64,000 bases of DNA from contig CM070583.1 of assembly GCA_036346355.1 (NCBI GenBank), forward strand, positions 3,720,001-3,784,000. The letters are read 5' to 3'. The translations under genes and the position numbers were made by a program. This DNA comes from Rhipidocladum racemiflorum (taxonomy: Eukaryota > Streptophyta > Magnoliopsida > Poales > Poaceae). Below the pieces are notes generated by a model. The model searched no databases. It was not told the DNA's origin and worked only from the letters and a program-made list of their open reading frames with translations. This document shows positions 1 through 11,436 of this stretch, piece after piece; the first letter of the stretch is position 1; the number at the start of each line of letters is the position of its first letter.

Positions 1-799
1 GGCCAAGTCCGATCGGCCCAGGCAAGCCCGGCCAAAGACGTAAAAGCGAGCGAGGCGAGGCAGGTGAGCTCCCAGAGGGCCTCCAGTTGGGTCGGCGGAC
101 GACCCAATCACCCTGACCCGTATCCGAGACCATACCTCACACTCTCCCGCGGAACTCATCGATGAGTGGCGGCCGGCTGCGCTCCGGGTCGGCGGACGAC
201 CCGGTAGCCCGATCTGAGATCGAGTAAGGAAAGGTTCTCATGGAACGCCCACAGTGGGTCGGACGACCGCGCCAGGAAATACGTCCACTTGGAAACGGTC
301 CCCCGCGAGGGAGATCGCCGAGGTTCCACTCAGATTGCCTGTTAAATAGCTCGCACGAGCACGGCGTTCAAACCGACGTAGGTAAACGCGCGTCGCTCAC
401 CCGACTCTAGGTCCCGCAACCAACCAGAGTCCGACCGGGTAAACCCCCGACCGGCTCTTCGACCCGCTCGGGGGCTCGGGGGCTACACCCACCGGGTGCG
501 CTCGCGCGCACCCGGGCTCCTTGGCGGGCGTAACCGCCAAGCAGTTGCACCAACCAAACGTCGCCGACCCCTTGGTCGGCGGCCATCTTTGACCGGGTAA
601 ACCCCCGACCGGCTCTTCGACCCGCTCGGGGGCTCAAAACTACACCACGGTGCGCTCGCCGCGCACCGGGCTCATGTAGCGGCGTAACTACCAAGCAGTT
701 GTGCCGACCAAGCATCGCCGACCCCCTGGTCGGCGGCCACCTTCGACCGGGTAAAACCCCCGACCGGCTCTTCGACCCGCTCGGGGGCTCGGGGGCTAC
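1..799 (+). mobile_element. 3' internal end of a Ty3/gypsy retrotransposon
   Basis: GC-rich sequence without a convincing long protein. It ends in a purine-rich tract (GGGGGCTCGGGGGCTAC, about 783-799) immediately before a TG dinucleotide that starts an LTR. The motif GGGTCGGCGGACGACCC recurs near 90 and 185, with a shorter form near 257. Such repeat-rich 3' untranslated regions before the polypurine tract are common in Tat/Retand-type gypsy elements. The rest of the element lies to the left of the window. The family assignment is inference; the LTR boundary is seen in sequence. Confidence 0.55.
433..799 (+). repeat. three tandem copies of a ~155-bp unit containing the polypurine tract
   Basis: Copies begin with GACCGGGTAAA at 433, 591 and 745, giving periods of 158 and 154 bp; the third is cut short by the LTR start at 800. 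Each unit carries the purine-rich block CCGCTCGGGGGCT that precedes the LTR, so the priming tract itself appears to have been multiplied. Confidence 0.75.
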
Positions 800-1662
800 T
801 GACGAGTACCCATACCATGGGTACCCCCATCAGCCCGGGACCACGAGCGGGCTGACCTGCCTCTATGAAGGCCCAGCACCGACGACGGATACGCGGGCCA
901 CGGGGGTGGGCCACGCCCTGTTCGGAGCCGACCTCAGACGGTCGGCAGCCTCCGACCTCTTAGGTCGGGGCGTGCGGTCAGTCTGCTCAACTAGCGCTCG
1001 GGCCAGCAGGGCCCACACCGGTGTCAGGCAGCCGCCCTGTGCACGTGATATCCCCCGGCGTCCGTGCCAGGTTAGGTGGCTCCTTCCCGAGACTATCAGA
1101 AGGGCCACCAAGCCCCTGTCCCGTTGTCTGACACACCGTAGGGGGAGGCGCCCTCCCCCGAGGCCAAGCCAAAGTCAAACCATTAAAACCACCGAAGCTG
1201 ACAGGTACACAGAGCAGTATGTCATCCTGACAGCCCAGCGAAAGACCGCTCACCGCGGGACTACCAACCCGGCGTGGGGCGGAAAGAGGTCGGACGACAA
1301 GACAGAAACCAGACTCCAAGGCAGAAAGTACCCCTTCCTCTTTTTCTCCCCCAAAAAAAACCCGTGTAAAACCCGCCGTCTCCAGGTATATAAGGAGATG
1401 CAGGGCCCTAGGGAGCGAGGGGAGAGATACCATTTTCATTTTAGACAGCAATTGATCGACCCACAGAGATCAGCTCTCGTTGTATTCCCACGGAAGTTGT
1501 TCGATGCTAAGAGCAATACACCCCGACCTAGCAAACTGGAGTAGGGACGTTCAGCCCGAACCAGTATAAACGCCTGGCTTCTTGAGTCAACCATTCGGGG
1601 AGAGGGAGCGTGCGACCCCCACTGACTAAAAATTCGTATTGCCGGTGCACGAAACACCGACA
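800..1662 (+). mobile_element. 3' LTR of a Ty3/gypsy element
   Basis: About 863 bp, starting TGACGAGTACCC directly after the polypurine tract and ending CACGAAACACCGACA, so it has TG...CA ends. A TATA box at 1387 is followed by a typical R/U5-like stretch. No primer-binding site follows 1662, which fits a 3' rather than a 5' LTR. The partner LTR is outside the window. Confidence 0.6.
1387..1394 (+). promoter_or_regulatory. TATA box of the LTR
   Basis: TATATAAG sits roughly 275 bp before the LTR's 3' end, a normal position for the retrotransposon's own promoter. Confidence 0.5.
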
Positions 1663-1864
1663 CCTACCTCTTTTAAAGAATAAATAAAAGAGTTGTGTAA
1701 TGATCAATCTGTAAGAGGTAATCGTCAGTATTGTTATCAATAAAGGTTGGGAAGAATTATAATTGTGGAAGTGAATGTCTGTTGATAGTCGTGAAACAAA
1801 AATTGTATTTGGGCACCAGTACTAGGGTACTTAAAGGATGACCGAAGAGCCATAGTTCTCGTCC
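1663..1864. other. spacer between gypsy LTR and copia element
   Basis: AT-rich DNA with no gene. The last five bases, CGTCC (1860-1864), are the left target-site duplication of the copia element that follows; the right copy is at 13045-13049. Confidence 0.7.
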
Positions 1865-3465
1865 TGAAGGACCATGTGGAGGTCCATCCATTTTTGTGAT
1901 GAGTATTTGACTTTATTTGAGCAAGGTGTGCTCAGGCTTGAGTTTGATTTGACTCGGTATTGCATGTTTCAATTAATGATAATTGTGGACTAACATGCAG
2001 GAAGAAAAGGTATGTGCATTGTGGTATGTGCAAAATGGTTTGTTCCTTGTGGTACAGGTTCTTGAGGCAGCTATGGTGGTTGGTAAGTCAGGGACTAGGT
2101 TGGGAGAACCGAGGTCCGTGAGCGGTCGAGGATGCCGACGAGATGGTTGGGCTCAAACCGGTTCACTTGGACGTCAAGGAAATGGACTTGAGGTGGCTCA
2201 AGGTTTCCGGTTCGGGTTGGAGGCTCGAAGAGGAGGAAGCGGCGGTCAAGTCCGGCGGATGAAGGCCCGTTGCATCGGGTTGATCGGGTTTTGTTTAAAA
2301 CCCATGTATGGCCAATGTGGCCCATGTAAAGCCCATGTGTGGGTTGAAATGAGAGGGTTAATCCTAGCCCTTGGTGGAGTGCCCTAGGGTTTGGGACTCA
2401 TCCAAGGGTGGTAGGTGGCCCTAGAGTAGTATAAATAGAGGAGGGTGTCCTCCCTCACTTGAAGGTTTGAGTTGCTCCTTTGAGCTTTGCCCACATGAAG
2501 TGAGGCTTTGTAAACCTTCCAACCAGAAAATACAAAGATTTTCTTACATTTTTGTGAATTTAAATTCCGCATTTACATTATGTCTTTACTTTACGCAATT
2601 TAAATTCAGCATTTACTTTCCCGCATGTAAATTCTACTTAATTTACTTTCTACTTAATTTGGATTTGCTCCTCTCCTTCTAAATGCTGTTGATCAAGGAG
2701 GTCTTGAGGGTGCTCATTTGGTTTTACATCTTTCTTGCACCCTAGGATAGACTAGAGATCAAGTTTCTATCAAGATTGCAAATCTGTCCTGAACTTGTTC
2801 TTCGCGCAGCAGTCAGTCTTTGATTTTTAGAAAAATATAGAAAAATCTTTCTTGATTGATTCTTGTTGGAGAAGGTGCTTGACTCATATACCAATCTGTG
2901 GAAAAATTTTGGAGTCCACTGGATGCACCATTTGGGAGCTGTGAGGTGAAAACCGAGCCCCAAATTTCCTGATTGAAAATCCTGACTGTTCGTAGTTCTT
3001 GATTTTTCCTGTTTTTGTAGAAGGTGTTTGGTGGTGATTTTTGGTGGAGTGCTTCACGACTCAACAGCTCACAGGCTGAAAAATTCCCAAATTTTTGGAG
3101 CAACATAAGTCCACCATCCACCTGCTCTAATTGAGGACAATTCCTGAAAATCTGCTTTTGCTTTTCTAAAAAGAGGCTTTTGTGTTTTGGCTTGATCTCT
3201 TTTAGAAAAGAAGTATTTGAATTGATTCCTCCTTGCTTTGGACACTTGACAACCAGAATTTGTGATTTAAATATCCCTCACATGATTCATGGTTCCTATC
3301 CATGTAAGCTAGGGATACACATAGTTGTCAAGTCGTTCGATTTTTGTGGGTTTCGCGATTTTAAGGAGCATCGGTTTTCTTCTTGGGATTGTTTGGAGTA
3401 CGTTGAGTAGGGGATATTTTTATTTGGGATCATTCACCCCCTCTGATCGCCATCTCGGTCTTTCA
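1865..3465 (+). mobile_element. 5' LTR of the copia element
   Basis: 1601 bp, starts TGAAGGACCATG and ends TCGGTCTTTCA. It matches the 3' LTR almost base for base; by eye about 16 difference clusters exist, most of them small indels. A TATA-like TATAAATAGAGG lies near 2430. Confidence 0.92.
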
Positions 3466-3467
3466 AT

Positions 3468-3479
3468 TGGTATCGAGCC
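3468..3479 (+). promoter_or_regulatory. primer-binding site (initiator tRNA-Met)
   Basis: TGGTATCGAGCC, two bases after the 5' LTR, is one indel away from the standard copia site TGGTATCAGAGCC that pairs with the 3' end of initiator tRNA-Met and primes minus-strand synthesis. Confidence 0.9.
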
Positions 3480-3518
3480 GGTTTGCTCTTTCATAGATCT
3501 TGACCGGTCTCAAGAGCC

Positions 3519-5819
3519 ATGGCGACGGACAAGTACTCAACTAAGCCTCCAATTTTGCTGGAGTTGATTATCCGTTACGGAAAGTTCGGATGGAGACATA
3601 CATCACTGCCTAGGGCTTTTCTTTATGGCAGAAGGTGAAGCACCCGTATGAGGTTCCGGCCGATGAGAACGTCAACGCCGCAAACATGGCTGACGTTGAG
3701 GCAAACGCTAAGGCCAAGAACCTCCTCATACAGGGACTTAGCCGCAGTGAGTATGATCGCGTCTCTCACCTACGATCGGCTCACGAGATCTGGGTGACCC
3801 TCAATGCTTACCATGAGGGCACCACTCAGATCAAGTCCGTGAGACAGGATCAATTTAAGCGTGACTACAACAAGTTTGAGCAGCACGCTGGTGAGAGCCT
3901 TGATGAGTGCTTTGCTCGTTTTGCAAAGATTCTCAGCAATCTTCGGTCAGTGGGTTGTTCATACACTGATTCGGAGAATGCGAGGCATTTTCTTCGAGCA
4001 CTCGATCTAAGGATTTGGGAGATGAAGGTAACCACCATCCACGGACCATACGGACTTGTCGACCTTGACTCTTGACGGGTTGTATTCCCGCCTCAAGACT
4101 CATGAGCTCGACATCGTCGCTCGCAGGACGAAGTCCCAAAGCGATGGCATTGGTTACCGATCCCACTTTGGGTCTTCCTCTTCTGACCCCCTCTTGACTT
4201 CTCTTACGGTTTTTCTCTCCCGCTCTTTGCGGCGTGGCGATGACATTCTGGAACAATTTCCAGAAGACGAGCTTGCTCTTGTCGCTCGAAAATTTTCGAA
4301 CATTTACAAAAGGGTGAGAGATAGAAAGAGGAGTGGCAAGTTCACTTGCTTTGAGTGTGGTGGCCCCAACCACATTCGGGCAAACTGCCCCAAGGCTGGA
4401 GAAGGGCAATTATGAACAAGGCGGTGCGGGTAAGAACGACTACATCAACAAGAACCGCAACAAGAAGCCTCCAGCTCATGGCCGGCGCAAGAGAAGAAAC
4501 ACCGCAAGTTCGCCAAGGGCAAGAAGCTCTTTCACCGTGTCCTTGCCGCGCTCGACGACCTTGACCTCTCCGACACGGAGACATGGAGCGACGAGGACGA
4601 GGATGAACCGCAAGAGAAGGTGAAGGGCGGCGATGACTTCTCCGGCATGTGCTTCATGGCCTCCAATGCCATGGAAGTACCCGACACCGAAAGTCTGACG
4701 ACACGGAGGAGGAGGTACCTTCTTATGACCAGCTCCATGATGCTTTTATCAAACTAGGAAAATTTCATTCCAAGTCTAGAGCTAAGTGTGTTGATCTAGA
4801 GAAGGAAGTAGGTACCTTATCTCGGGAGTTAGCTTCACTTAGATCTTGTTCCTCCCGAGACTCTGATAGCTGTACTTTGTGTGATGCTTTGCTTGTGGAG
4901 TTGGAGAATCTAAGGACTCTACATGATAGTGTGCTTTCTGATCTTGAGTCACTTAGGTCGAAGGATGCTAGCACATGTCCGATGGCTTCTATTCCTGTTG
5001 ATGCTAGTTCTCTTCACACTCACACAAATGCTTCATGTGCTAATTGCCCTAAGCTTCTCGCTGAAATTGATGCCATGAGTTGTCACCTTAGGAAGCTATC
5101 TGCTAGAAATGATGAACTTGAAAAGCATGCTTCTAAGGACCCAATCAGCTCATGTGAGGGCTGTATGCAACTAAAAAATGCTTATGATGACTTGGTGCTT
5201 GAAAACTCAAAATATGCTAAGGATCTACTAGCTAAGTCACAAAATGGTTGCATCTTTGTGTGTTGGGAGTAGCAGAGGAGATGAATCATTGTCATGTAGA
5301 GCTTAGGAAGAAGCTCAAAGCCCATGTGGGTAGGATTAGAGACTCTCCATGTGTTTCTTGCGAGTCCCTCAAGATTGAGGCTGCTCTTTATAGGGAGAGA
5401 TTTGATCGTTTAGTTCGCTCTTCTCCATCTGGCTCTTCCCCTGCTACTCCTTCCCCTTGCTCTTCTTGTGCCTCACTTTTTCGAGAGTGTCAGTACCTTA
5501 TGAGCACTCTCGAGAAGTTTGTTGGAGGTAAGAAGAAGCTCAATCTTATCCTAGATCAGTCCAAGATTAGCAGATTCAATCAAGGTCTAGGGTTTGATGC
5601 CTTGGAGCATACACGGGCGCATCCGCCCACTGTTGTGCGTGCCTCCAAGAGCGGAGAGATAGTGGTGGCTCCACAAGTGAGCACCACTGTGTTTAGATCA
5701 GCAGGGATTGTCCACGGGACGTCTGACGAGAAGGGTGCTTCTCATGCTACTTCACCCCCCAAGGCGAAGTATACATGCACCTTCTGTCAGAAGGATGGAC
5801 ATATAGCTGATTTACCTTG
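3519..5819 (+). pseudogene. gag: copia gag (capsid/nucleocapsid), frameshifted
   Basis: Structural protein that packages element RNA. The likely start is the ATG at 3519, 40 bp after the primer-binding site. The gag core (UBN2/DUF4219-like, inference) spans about 3635-4075. A nucleocapsid zinc knuckle of the form C-x2-C-x4-H-x4-C lies at about 4347-4388 (CFECGGPNHIRANC). A coiled-coil-rich stretch runs from about 4650 to 5270 with recurring Cys-x2-Cys pairs, and a second knuckle (CTFCQKDGHI) begins near 5771 and is cut by a stop at 5818. The reading frame changes at least three times, so no full protein could be made from this sequence as read. A long gag with a second knuckle is known from SIRE-type elements. 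Confidence 0.8.
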
Positions 5820-6337
5820 ACAGCGTCAAGATTTCTCGGCGTGAGCGTGTCCATGCTCTTAGGGGTATTCAGGGTCATCCCAGACTGAGTGCGCCTAAGG
5901 CACACACGGCTTTTAGACAGGATAAACAAGCTAGAGAGTCTCCTGTTTTTGGACAGCGCATGGGGCTTGGTTTTCAGGCTTCTACTTCTGGTTTTCGCCC
6001 CAGAGCTGTCCCGAGTCAGTCTTTCCGCCGTCCTCTTGATATTCCTCGTTTTTCCCATCGAGGTAGATATCAGCGGCGTGAGTTTGCTTTCCCCAATGGA
6101 GGTGCTGCGTCAAGAAGAGATGGTCCGGCCTTTGCACCTCGGCGGACCAACCGTATTTGCTCCCAGGCGTCCCTCTTTGGGCGAGTCTGATTTTGTGAGA
6201 GTCGAGTCACGGAGAGGTGCCAGATTGCACTCTTCTACTCCGTTGACTGTTTCGTCTACTGCACAGTTGACTCAGTATTGGGTTCCTAGATCTGCACTGA
6301 TCTATCCTGGTACTGAGACATCTGCTTTTCACTCTCT

Positions 6338-9300
6338 TTGATTCAGGTCCGTAGGACAGGGAAGGAGGAGGTTTGGATCGTAGACTCCGGCTGTTCTCGC
6401 CACATGACCGGAGACTCCCGTTGGTTTTCTTCCCTGGACCGAGATCCCGGTGATGAGGTAATCACCTTTGGGGATGCTGCGTCGGGTAGAGTCATTGCTA
6501 AAGGTACCGTCTGCATTAACGATCATTTCATTCTTAAGGACGTTGCCTTAGTCAGTAAGCTGCATTTCAACTTGCTTTCTGTCTCTCAGCTTCTTGATGA
6601 CGATTTCGAGGTCAATTTTAAGAGGAGCTCTTGTAGGATCCTCGATTCTTCTGGGGAGTTTGTTTGCGGGATTTCTCGTTTCGGGAGAGTCTTTCGTGCT
6701 GATTTTTCTTTTTCCTCTAGAGACTCTCTCCATTGCCTTATTGCTTCTGAGTCCCGTGATCTCTCCTTTTGGCATAGGAGACTTGGTCACATTGGCTTTG
6801 ATCATTTGACTCGAGTTAGCGGCCATGATCTCATTCGTGGCCTGCCTAAACTCAAGATGGTCAAAGATGTTGTATGTTCTCCTTGCCGACATGGCAAGAT
6901 GGTTGCTGCCTCCCATCCTTGATCACCCGAGTGATGATCGATGCACCAGACAGCTGCTACACATGGACACCGTTGGTCGGCTCGAGTGCATCGGCCCAGG
7001 TGGGAAGTGGTATATTCTTGTCATTGTCGATGATTTTTCGAGGTACTCTTGGGTGTTTTTCATGGCCTCGAAGGATGAGTGTTTTTCACACTTCAGGGGT
7101 TTGGTCCGTAGGTTGTCTGTTGAGCTCCCAGGTGCCTTACGAGCGATCCGCATGATGACAATGGCACGGAGTTCAAGAACTCCTACTTTAGCGACTTACG
7201 TGAGGAGTTAGGCTTAGAGCATCGCTTCTCCTCTCCATCGTCCCTCAAAGAAATGGCGTAGTGGAAAGGAAGAACAGGACCCTGGTTGAGATGGCCAGGA
7301 CGATGCTAGATGAGTACAATACTCCTACGAAGTTTTGGGTCGAGGTCAGTAGCTACGGCATGCCATGTTGCCAACAGAGTTTTTCTTAGGGCACACTTGC
7401 ATTGCACTTCTTATGAGTTGAGATATGGGCGAAAGCCTAGTGTATCTCATTTTCGTGTTTTTGGTTGCAAGTGCTTCTTCTTGAAGTCTGGGAACCTAGA
7501 TAAGTTCGAGTCACGTTAATGATGGGATCTTTACGGGTTACTCGACTTACGCCCGTAACTATAGGATTTGGGTGTAGATTTGGGTAGGATCATAGAGACC
7601 TGCGAGGTGACTTTTGATGAGGCTAGCCCGGTGCTAGACCAGACATTTCAGGCTCTTCTCCTCTTTCCCAGTCTATCTTCTCGAGAGGAAGTTGATGACG
7701 GAGATGAAGGCGCCTTGCCTGATCCAAATACCATTCCTGCTCCCGAGGTGCCTCCCATTTCCATATCTGCACCTCGGGAGATCAGCCCTTACCCTCGGAC
7801 TCTTCAAGCAGCCTAGTGGCTCTGTTCCTACTTCTCCCACGCGAGGAGTAGAGGTCACCGCCTCGGACCTCCCGCCACATTCGGCGAGGCTCATCCACCG
7901 ACCAGATCATTGGAGATCTGTTTGAGCGAGTCACTCGCTCTAAGTCAGGTTTGTCCACTTTCTGCCTTCACTCTGCTTTTGTTGCCTCTTTTGAGCCGAA
8001 GGATGTTTCTCATGCATTATCTGATGAATCTTGGATTAATGCTATGCATGAGGAACTTGAAAACTTCGAGAGGAACAAAGTTTGGAAGCTTGTCGAGCCC
8101 CTTCCGTCACAATATCATTGGGACCAAATGGGTGTTCAAAAACAAGCGAGTGAGGATGGGGTTGTAGTTCGAAACAAGGCTAGGTTAGTCGCTCAGGGTT
8201 TCTCTCAGTCGAGGGTCTCGACTTGAGGAGACTTTGCCCTCGTAGCTAGACTCGAGGCCATCCGGATCCTGCTCGCATTCGCGGCATCCAAGGGCTTCAA
8301 GCTTTTTCAAATGGATGTCAAGAGTGCATTCCTCAATGGCTTCATTGAAGAAGAGGTGTATGTCAGACAACCTCCAGGATTTGAGAACCCCAAGTACCCA
8401 AACCATGTCTTCAAGCTTTCCAAAGCTTTGTATGGACTTAAGCAAGCTCCACGAGCTTGGTATGAGAGGCTTAAGTCCTACCTCTTGAGTCATGGTTTTC
8501 ATATGGGTCAAGTGGACAAGACTCTGTTCGTCAGACATTCTGATTCGGATTTTCTCCTAGTCCAAATCTATGTCGACGACATCATTTTCGGTGGTTCCTC
8601 GCATTCGCTCGTTACTCGCCTCGGATGTGATGAGTACTGAGTTCGAGATGAGCATGATGGGCGAGTTGAGCTACTTCCTTGGCTTCCAGATTAAGCAGAC
8701 TCGGGAGGGTACATTCTTGCATCAAGGCAAGTACACTCGAGACCTCCTGAAGCGCTTTGACATGTCTGATGGAAAGCCAGTTATGACTCCTATGGCCACC
8801 ATCGCTGTCCTCGAGCCTGACGAGGATGGTGAGCCAGTCGATCAGAAGGAGTTCCGGAGCATGATCGGCTCCCTCTTGTATCTCACTGCCTCGAGACCTG
8901 ACATACATTTCTCTGTATGTCTTTGTGCTCGGTTTCAGGCTTCTCCCCGCGTCTCTCACCGTCAGGCGGTGAAGCGCATCTTCAGTACCTTCGAGCTACC
9001 ATTGACTATGGTATCTGGTACTCTTCTTCCTCCTGTCTATCTCTCGAGAGCCTTCTCCGATGCAGACTTCGCCGGTAGAGGATAGATAGGAAGAGCACTT
9101 TCGGCACTTGCCAATTCATTGGCACTTCTCTTGTCTCTTGGTCGTCTAGGAAGCGATCCGGTGTTGCATATCCACCGCCGAGGCCGAGTATGTTCTTTGT
9201 CGCAGCCGATTCTTTGTAGCTGTGTTCTCTGGATGAGATCGACCTTGCGGGACTTTGGGTTAGTAGCAGATTGTGTTCCACTTTTACGTGATAATACGTC

Positions 9301-9481
9301 TGCCATTCACATTGCTAAGAACCCGGTGCAACACTCTCGGACCAAGCACATTGACATTCGCTATCACTTCCTTAGAGACCATGTGGAGAAGGGTGACATA
9401 GTGCTCCGGGCCAGGAGAGTGACCACCAGTTGGCTGACATTCTCACCAAGCCTTTGGATAGCTCCAGGTTTGTTTCCCTGA
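6338..9481 (+). pseudogene. pol: copia pol (protease, integrase, reverse transcriptase, RNase H), frameshifted
   Basis: The aspartic protease shows the DSG active site at about 6383 (VWIVDSGCSRHM). The integrase zinc-binding domain is H-x4-H-x28-C-x2-C from about 6773 to 6886. The integrase core starts at HMDT (Asp near 6966) and continues to VIVDDFSRYSW (about 7032). Reverse transcriptase shows MDVKSAFLNGF at 8311, KALYGLKQAPRAWYERL near 8425-8472, and the catalytic YVDD at 8569-8580. RNase H is indicated by DADFAG near 9060 and KHIDIRYHFLRD near 9346. Integrase before reverse transcriptase is diagnostic of Ty1/copia. At least six frame changes or stops break it, although individual catalytic motifs survive, so the breaks may be recent or partly artefactual. 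Confidence 0.88.
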
Positions 9482-9489
9482 GAGGAGAG

Positions 9490-11436
9490 CTTGGGATTAT
9501 GAGCCCATATGGCATATCTTGAGGGGGAGCTGGCTTGTATTATATGTTCGTTTGTATATTCAGCCTTCCTTTCTCTTTCTGGGTATCTTTGGGATGGTTT
9601 TTATTTGGTTGAGTCCACTTCACCTAGACTTCTGGCATGCCTCGGCATGGACCTCTCACCTTATGCTTTAGGGTGCTATTCCTCTCTTCTTCTCGGTTGA
9701 GCTCACTCACACAGTCTTTTAGGTCTAGCGGTGTTGGGCCCCTGGGTAGACAGTGGTCCTGTTTGCTCCTGGGTTGGAGTTGGAGTTGTAGCTTTCCTAT
9801 ATAAGTCATATGGGGAAGGTGAGAGCGAGTCTGAGTGTTAGTGTTTCTCTTCATGTTATCTATGCTCCTAGACTACCCATTTGTCAGTTTCTTGATTCCT
9901 TCTCATCATTTCTGTCTTTCTGGTTTCAGTTGAGTTCAATTCATCCTTTTGAATCTAAAATTGCTAATAACTCAACTTCAATCAGTTTTTGTGCTTAATC
10001 AACTCACTTGTTGAGGAGCTTGGAATTGATTCTTTTGCATTGCATATAGACTTGTTTTTCATTTACGAGCTTTGTCTATTATGCAATTGATAAAATTGAG
10101 ATATGTTGCACCTAGCTACTTTTCTTAAGATATTTGCTAATCTAGGTCATATCCAATTTGGTATATCATGTGAAACTAGCCAACATTTTAAACTTGAGCT
10201 TTCCTGAAAAGTTGATGAAACATGGCTTTTACTTGCTATACTTCTTCACTAGATGCTTATGCCATGCTTATTGAAATAGTGGGTTTCTACTAGAGTCCCT
10301 AGAGCAACTTGGGTTAGCTACATTGTTTCATTCTAGAATCCTCAATAATGCTCATGAATCTAAGTCTTGAAAAATATAATTTGACTCTTTTGTGCTAAAA
10401 TTGAACTCAACACTATTCATTCACGAGACTGCTTCCCATTGCACTTGGGATGAACTTGGAATGAAGTGTGTATGACCAAAACCACTCTTTTAAGCTTCTT
10501 GCTTGAGATGGTTGCTAATGGCTTGAGTCAATACATCGAAAAATGCAAAAATAACTAGAGAAAGAGAGTGATGCCTAGGAGACCTATGTCGATGGCTCCT
10601 AGTCGAGGTTGTGTTTCTCTAGGATAAACTCTCTAAACCCTGAAGGTTTGTGGAGGAGAGTGAAGCTTAGGAGGCCTTTGTCGATGGCTCCTAGTCGAGG
10701 ATGTGCTTCACTAAGCCTAACTCTCTCATACCGCTTTATGAGCTTTAATCTAAAAATTTGCATTTAAAGAGATGATTGAGCATGAGGCTTCTCTTATGAA
10801 CTTGTAGTTTCCCAAAGTGTTGACTAGGTTGAACTCTAGTATATCCATTTGCTCGTTTGATTGGCTTTGCTTCTAGTATTGAAGTTATGCTAAGTGTTGC
10901 TATTGTTGAAATCATACCAAAGTATTATAACTTCTTTTGAGCTAGTTAGCAAAAATTGAAATATGCCATTGGATATGACTTAGGATGACATAATCTGAAC
11001 TTGAGTAGCTTGGTGTCATACTTTGTCTAAGTGGTCACTTGCATAATCCTCAAAGCTCTTCTAGGTTGCATTTCATGCAAAAAAATTGTTCTCTTGATGC
11101 CTATATTGCCAAAAGGGGGAGAAAACGTAGAAAAGACATCTTAGAGAATTAAAAAAAATGCTTTCTCATGATCATGTTGAACAATTGTCCTTGCATTTGG
11201 ATCATGAGTAATATTGAGCTTTTTGAGAGATTTCTTGGTTTTTGGAGCTCTTGTTGAAAAATTGTCCTTTCAAGTGTTGAGCTCTAAAAATCTTCTCATC
11301 TATTTGGTCATGAGCTTTCTTTCTCTTTTTATTGGACCAAATATGATTTTTGCAATCAAATTGCTTTTCTTCCTTTGTTTTCAAACTCAAATTTATGCCT
11401 TTTGTGTGGTTTGTCAATATACTCATCAAGGGAGAT
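9490..11436 (+). other. copia post-pol region, no intact gene
   Basis: About 1.95 kb between RNase H and the 3' LTR. In SIRE-type elements this interval can hold an env-like frame; I see only short frames here (for example 9509-9700) with no recognisable envelope features. It contains an internal polypurine block CCAAAAGGGGGAGAAAA (11109-11125), a 93-bp direct repeat, and the true polypurine tract CAAGGGAGAT ending at 11436. Confidence 0.65.
10565..10716 (+). repeat. 93-bp imperfect direct repeat in copia 3' region
   Basis: Two units start with GAGTGA at 10565 and 10658 and share the block GTCGATGGCTCCTAGTCGAG. Function unknown; similar short repeats occur in the 3' regions of long-LTR copia elements. 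Confidence 0.7.

Noticed and set aside
699..1544. 281-codon plus-strand frame in the first LTR
   Set aside because: It runs across the LTR start and promoter, is Arg/Pro-rich with no domain, and begins at no sensible start. It is a composition artefact of GC-rich LTR DNA.
3468..3479. possible tRNA gene sequence
   Set aside because: Only 12 bases complementary to a tRNA 3' end; it is a primer-binding site. I saw no tRNA or rRNA gene in the window.
9490..11436. envelope-like gene in the copia element
   Set aside because: The position fits SIRE-type elements, but no frame is long enough and no signal peptide, transmembrane or coiled-coil arrangement is recognisable.
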